Assembly: GCA_013815575.1 (NCBI GenBank)
Contig: JACDFX010000165.1
Coordinates: 1 to 5,493, forward strand
Reading direction: 5' to 3'
DNA from: Rubrobacter sp.
Lineage (GTDB): Bacteria > Actinomycetota > Rubrobacteria > Rubrobacterales > Rubrobacteraceae
Length of the DNA stretch: 5,493 nt
Position 1 is the stretch's first letter, and the number at the start of each line of letters is the position of its first letter. The notes under the pieces are model-generated. The model saw only the letters and a list, made by a program, of their open reading frames with translations, ran no database searches and was not told the DNA's origin. The position numbers and the translations under genes are program-made. Shown one piece after another: positions 5,113 to 5,493 of the stretch.

Positions 5113-5493
5113 GTGGTCGGCTACATAGATCCCAACGAGCAGTCAGACAGGGATTTTTCCCGGGCGCGCAGGAAGGCTTTCCTGCGGCGCGTCGGGGCGT
5201 ACCTGCGCGGGGACCCGGGTTCGAACCAGCTACTCTCCTTTGACGAGGTAAAGGGGGCGCTCGGGGCAATCCAGCAGGTACACATCGGGCTGCGCGAGGT
5301 GCCCGTCGCGAAGATCGTGGGGAGCGTCGGGCGCCACAGGGACTTCGACCGGGCCTTTCTCCCGTCAAAGCCGGAACTCGGTACCCGCTGGAAGCGTATA
5401 GACCAGCTCATGCACCAGGATCAGGACCTGCCCCCGGTGAGCCTGTACAAGATCGGGGACGCCTACTTCGTCAATGACGGCAACCACCGGGTC
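5113..5493 (+). CDS. ParB/sulfiredoxin-like domain protein (N-terminal part, 3' end outside window)
   Basis: The open frame starts at GTG 5113 and runs 127 codons to the window edge. An in-frame TAG at 5101-5103 rules out a longer protein, and no other good start occurs until ATG 5410. The N-terminus is basic and helical (SRARRKAFLRRVGAYLRG, residues 16-33). It is followed by LREVPVAKIVGSVGRHRDFDRAFLP (70-94), TRWKRIDQLM (100-109), LPPVSLYKIGDAYFVNDGNHRV (115 to the edge). The pattern 'V-P-v-x-k-I-V-G-S...LPP-v-x-L-Y-k-i-G-d-x-Y-F-V-x-D-G-N-H-R-V' is that of ParB N-terminal/sulfiredoxin-fold proteins found in actinobacteria and Chloroflexi, often annotated only as ParB-like or hypothetical. 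The GNHR box stands where ParB has its GERR nucleotide-binding motif. Members may carry extra C-terminal domains, which cannot be seen here. This is not the chromosomal ParB partner of ParA. The Shine-Dalgarno sequence is weak. Function is unknown. Confidence 0.8.
   Translation, partial: MVGYIDPNEQSDRDFSRARRKAFLRRVGAYLRGDPGSNQLLSFDEVKGALGAIQQVHIGLREVPVAKIVGSVGRHRDFDRAFLPSKPELGTRWKRIDQLMHQDQDLPPVSLYKIGDAYFVNDGNHRV

Overview
The window is high-GC bacterial DNA with densely packed genes, several GTG/TTG starts and heavy use of AGG and ATA codons beside GC-rich ones. Together with the gene types this suggests an actinobacterium, and Rubrobacter or a relative is my best guess. That is an inference from sequence style; no rRNA or other marker gene is present to prove it.

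Left block (about 3-3017, + strand): one tight operon for an ABC importer. It starts mid-gene with the C-terminus of a YnjB-type extracellular substrate-binding protein. Two membrane permeases, each with an EAA loop, and an ATPase with a C-terminal TOBE-like domain follow. The joins are 3 bp apart, an 8-bp overlap and a 4-bp overlap, so the four proteins are almost certainly made together as binding protein, heteromeric channel and motor. The substrate cannot be read from the sequence. The operon promoter lies outside the window.

Middle (3018-4437): a 194-bp convergent gap carries a hairpin next to the stop codon of a minus-strand gene. That gene encodes a secreted, cysteine-containing metzincin protease of the matrixin type (HEWGHVFGLGH zinc site). 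Its promoter is visible at 4300-4328 (TTGCCA, 17 bp, TATAGC on the minus strand). It is followed by a cluster of four CGGTT boxes in the leader, a candidate operator. The same 220-bp divergent region also holds a perfect 10-bp tandem repeat and the ribosome binding site of the next gene.

Right block (4438-5493, + strand): a small cytoplasmic calcineurin-like metallophosphoesterase with a variant first metal motif. A very GC-rich hairpin follows, and 17 bp later a ParB/sulfiredoxin-fold-like protein starts and runs off the window. The last two genes may be co-transcribed through the hairpin or separated by it. I see no RNA genes, CRISPR, insertion sequences or other mobile elements, and no clear multi-gene system beyond the importer. 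The most interesting items are the unusual matrixin with its control region and the phosphoesterase/ParB-like pair.
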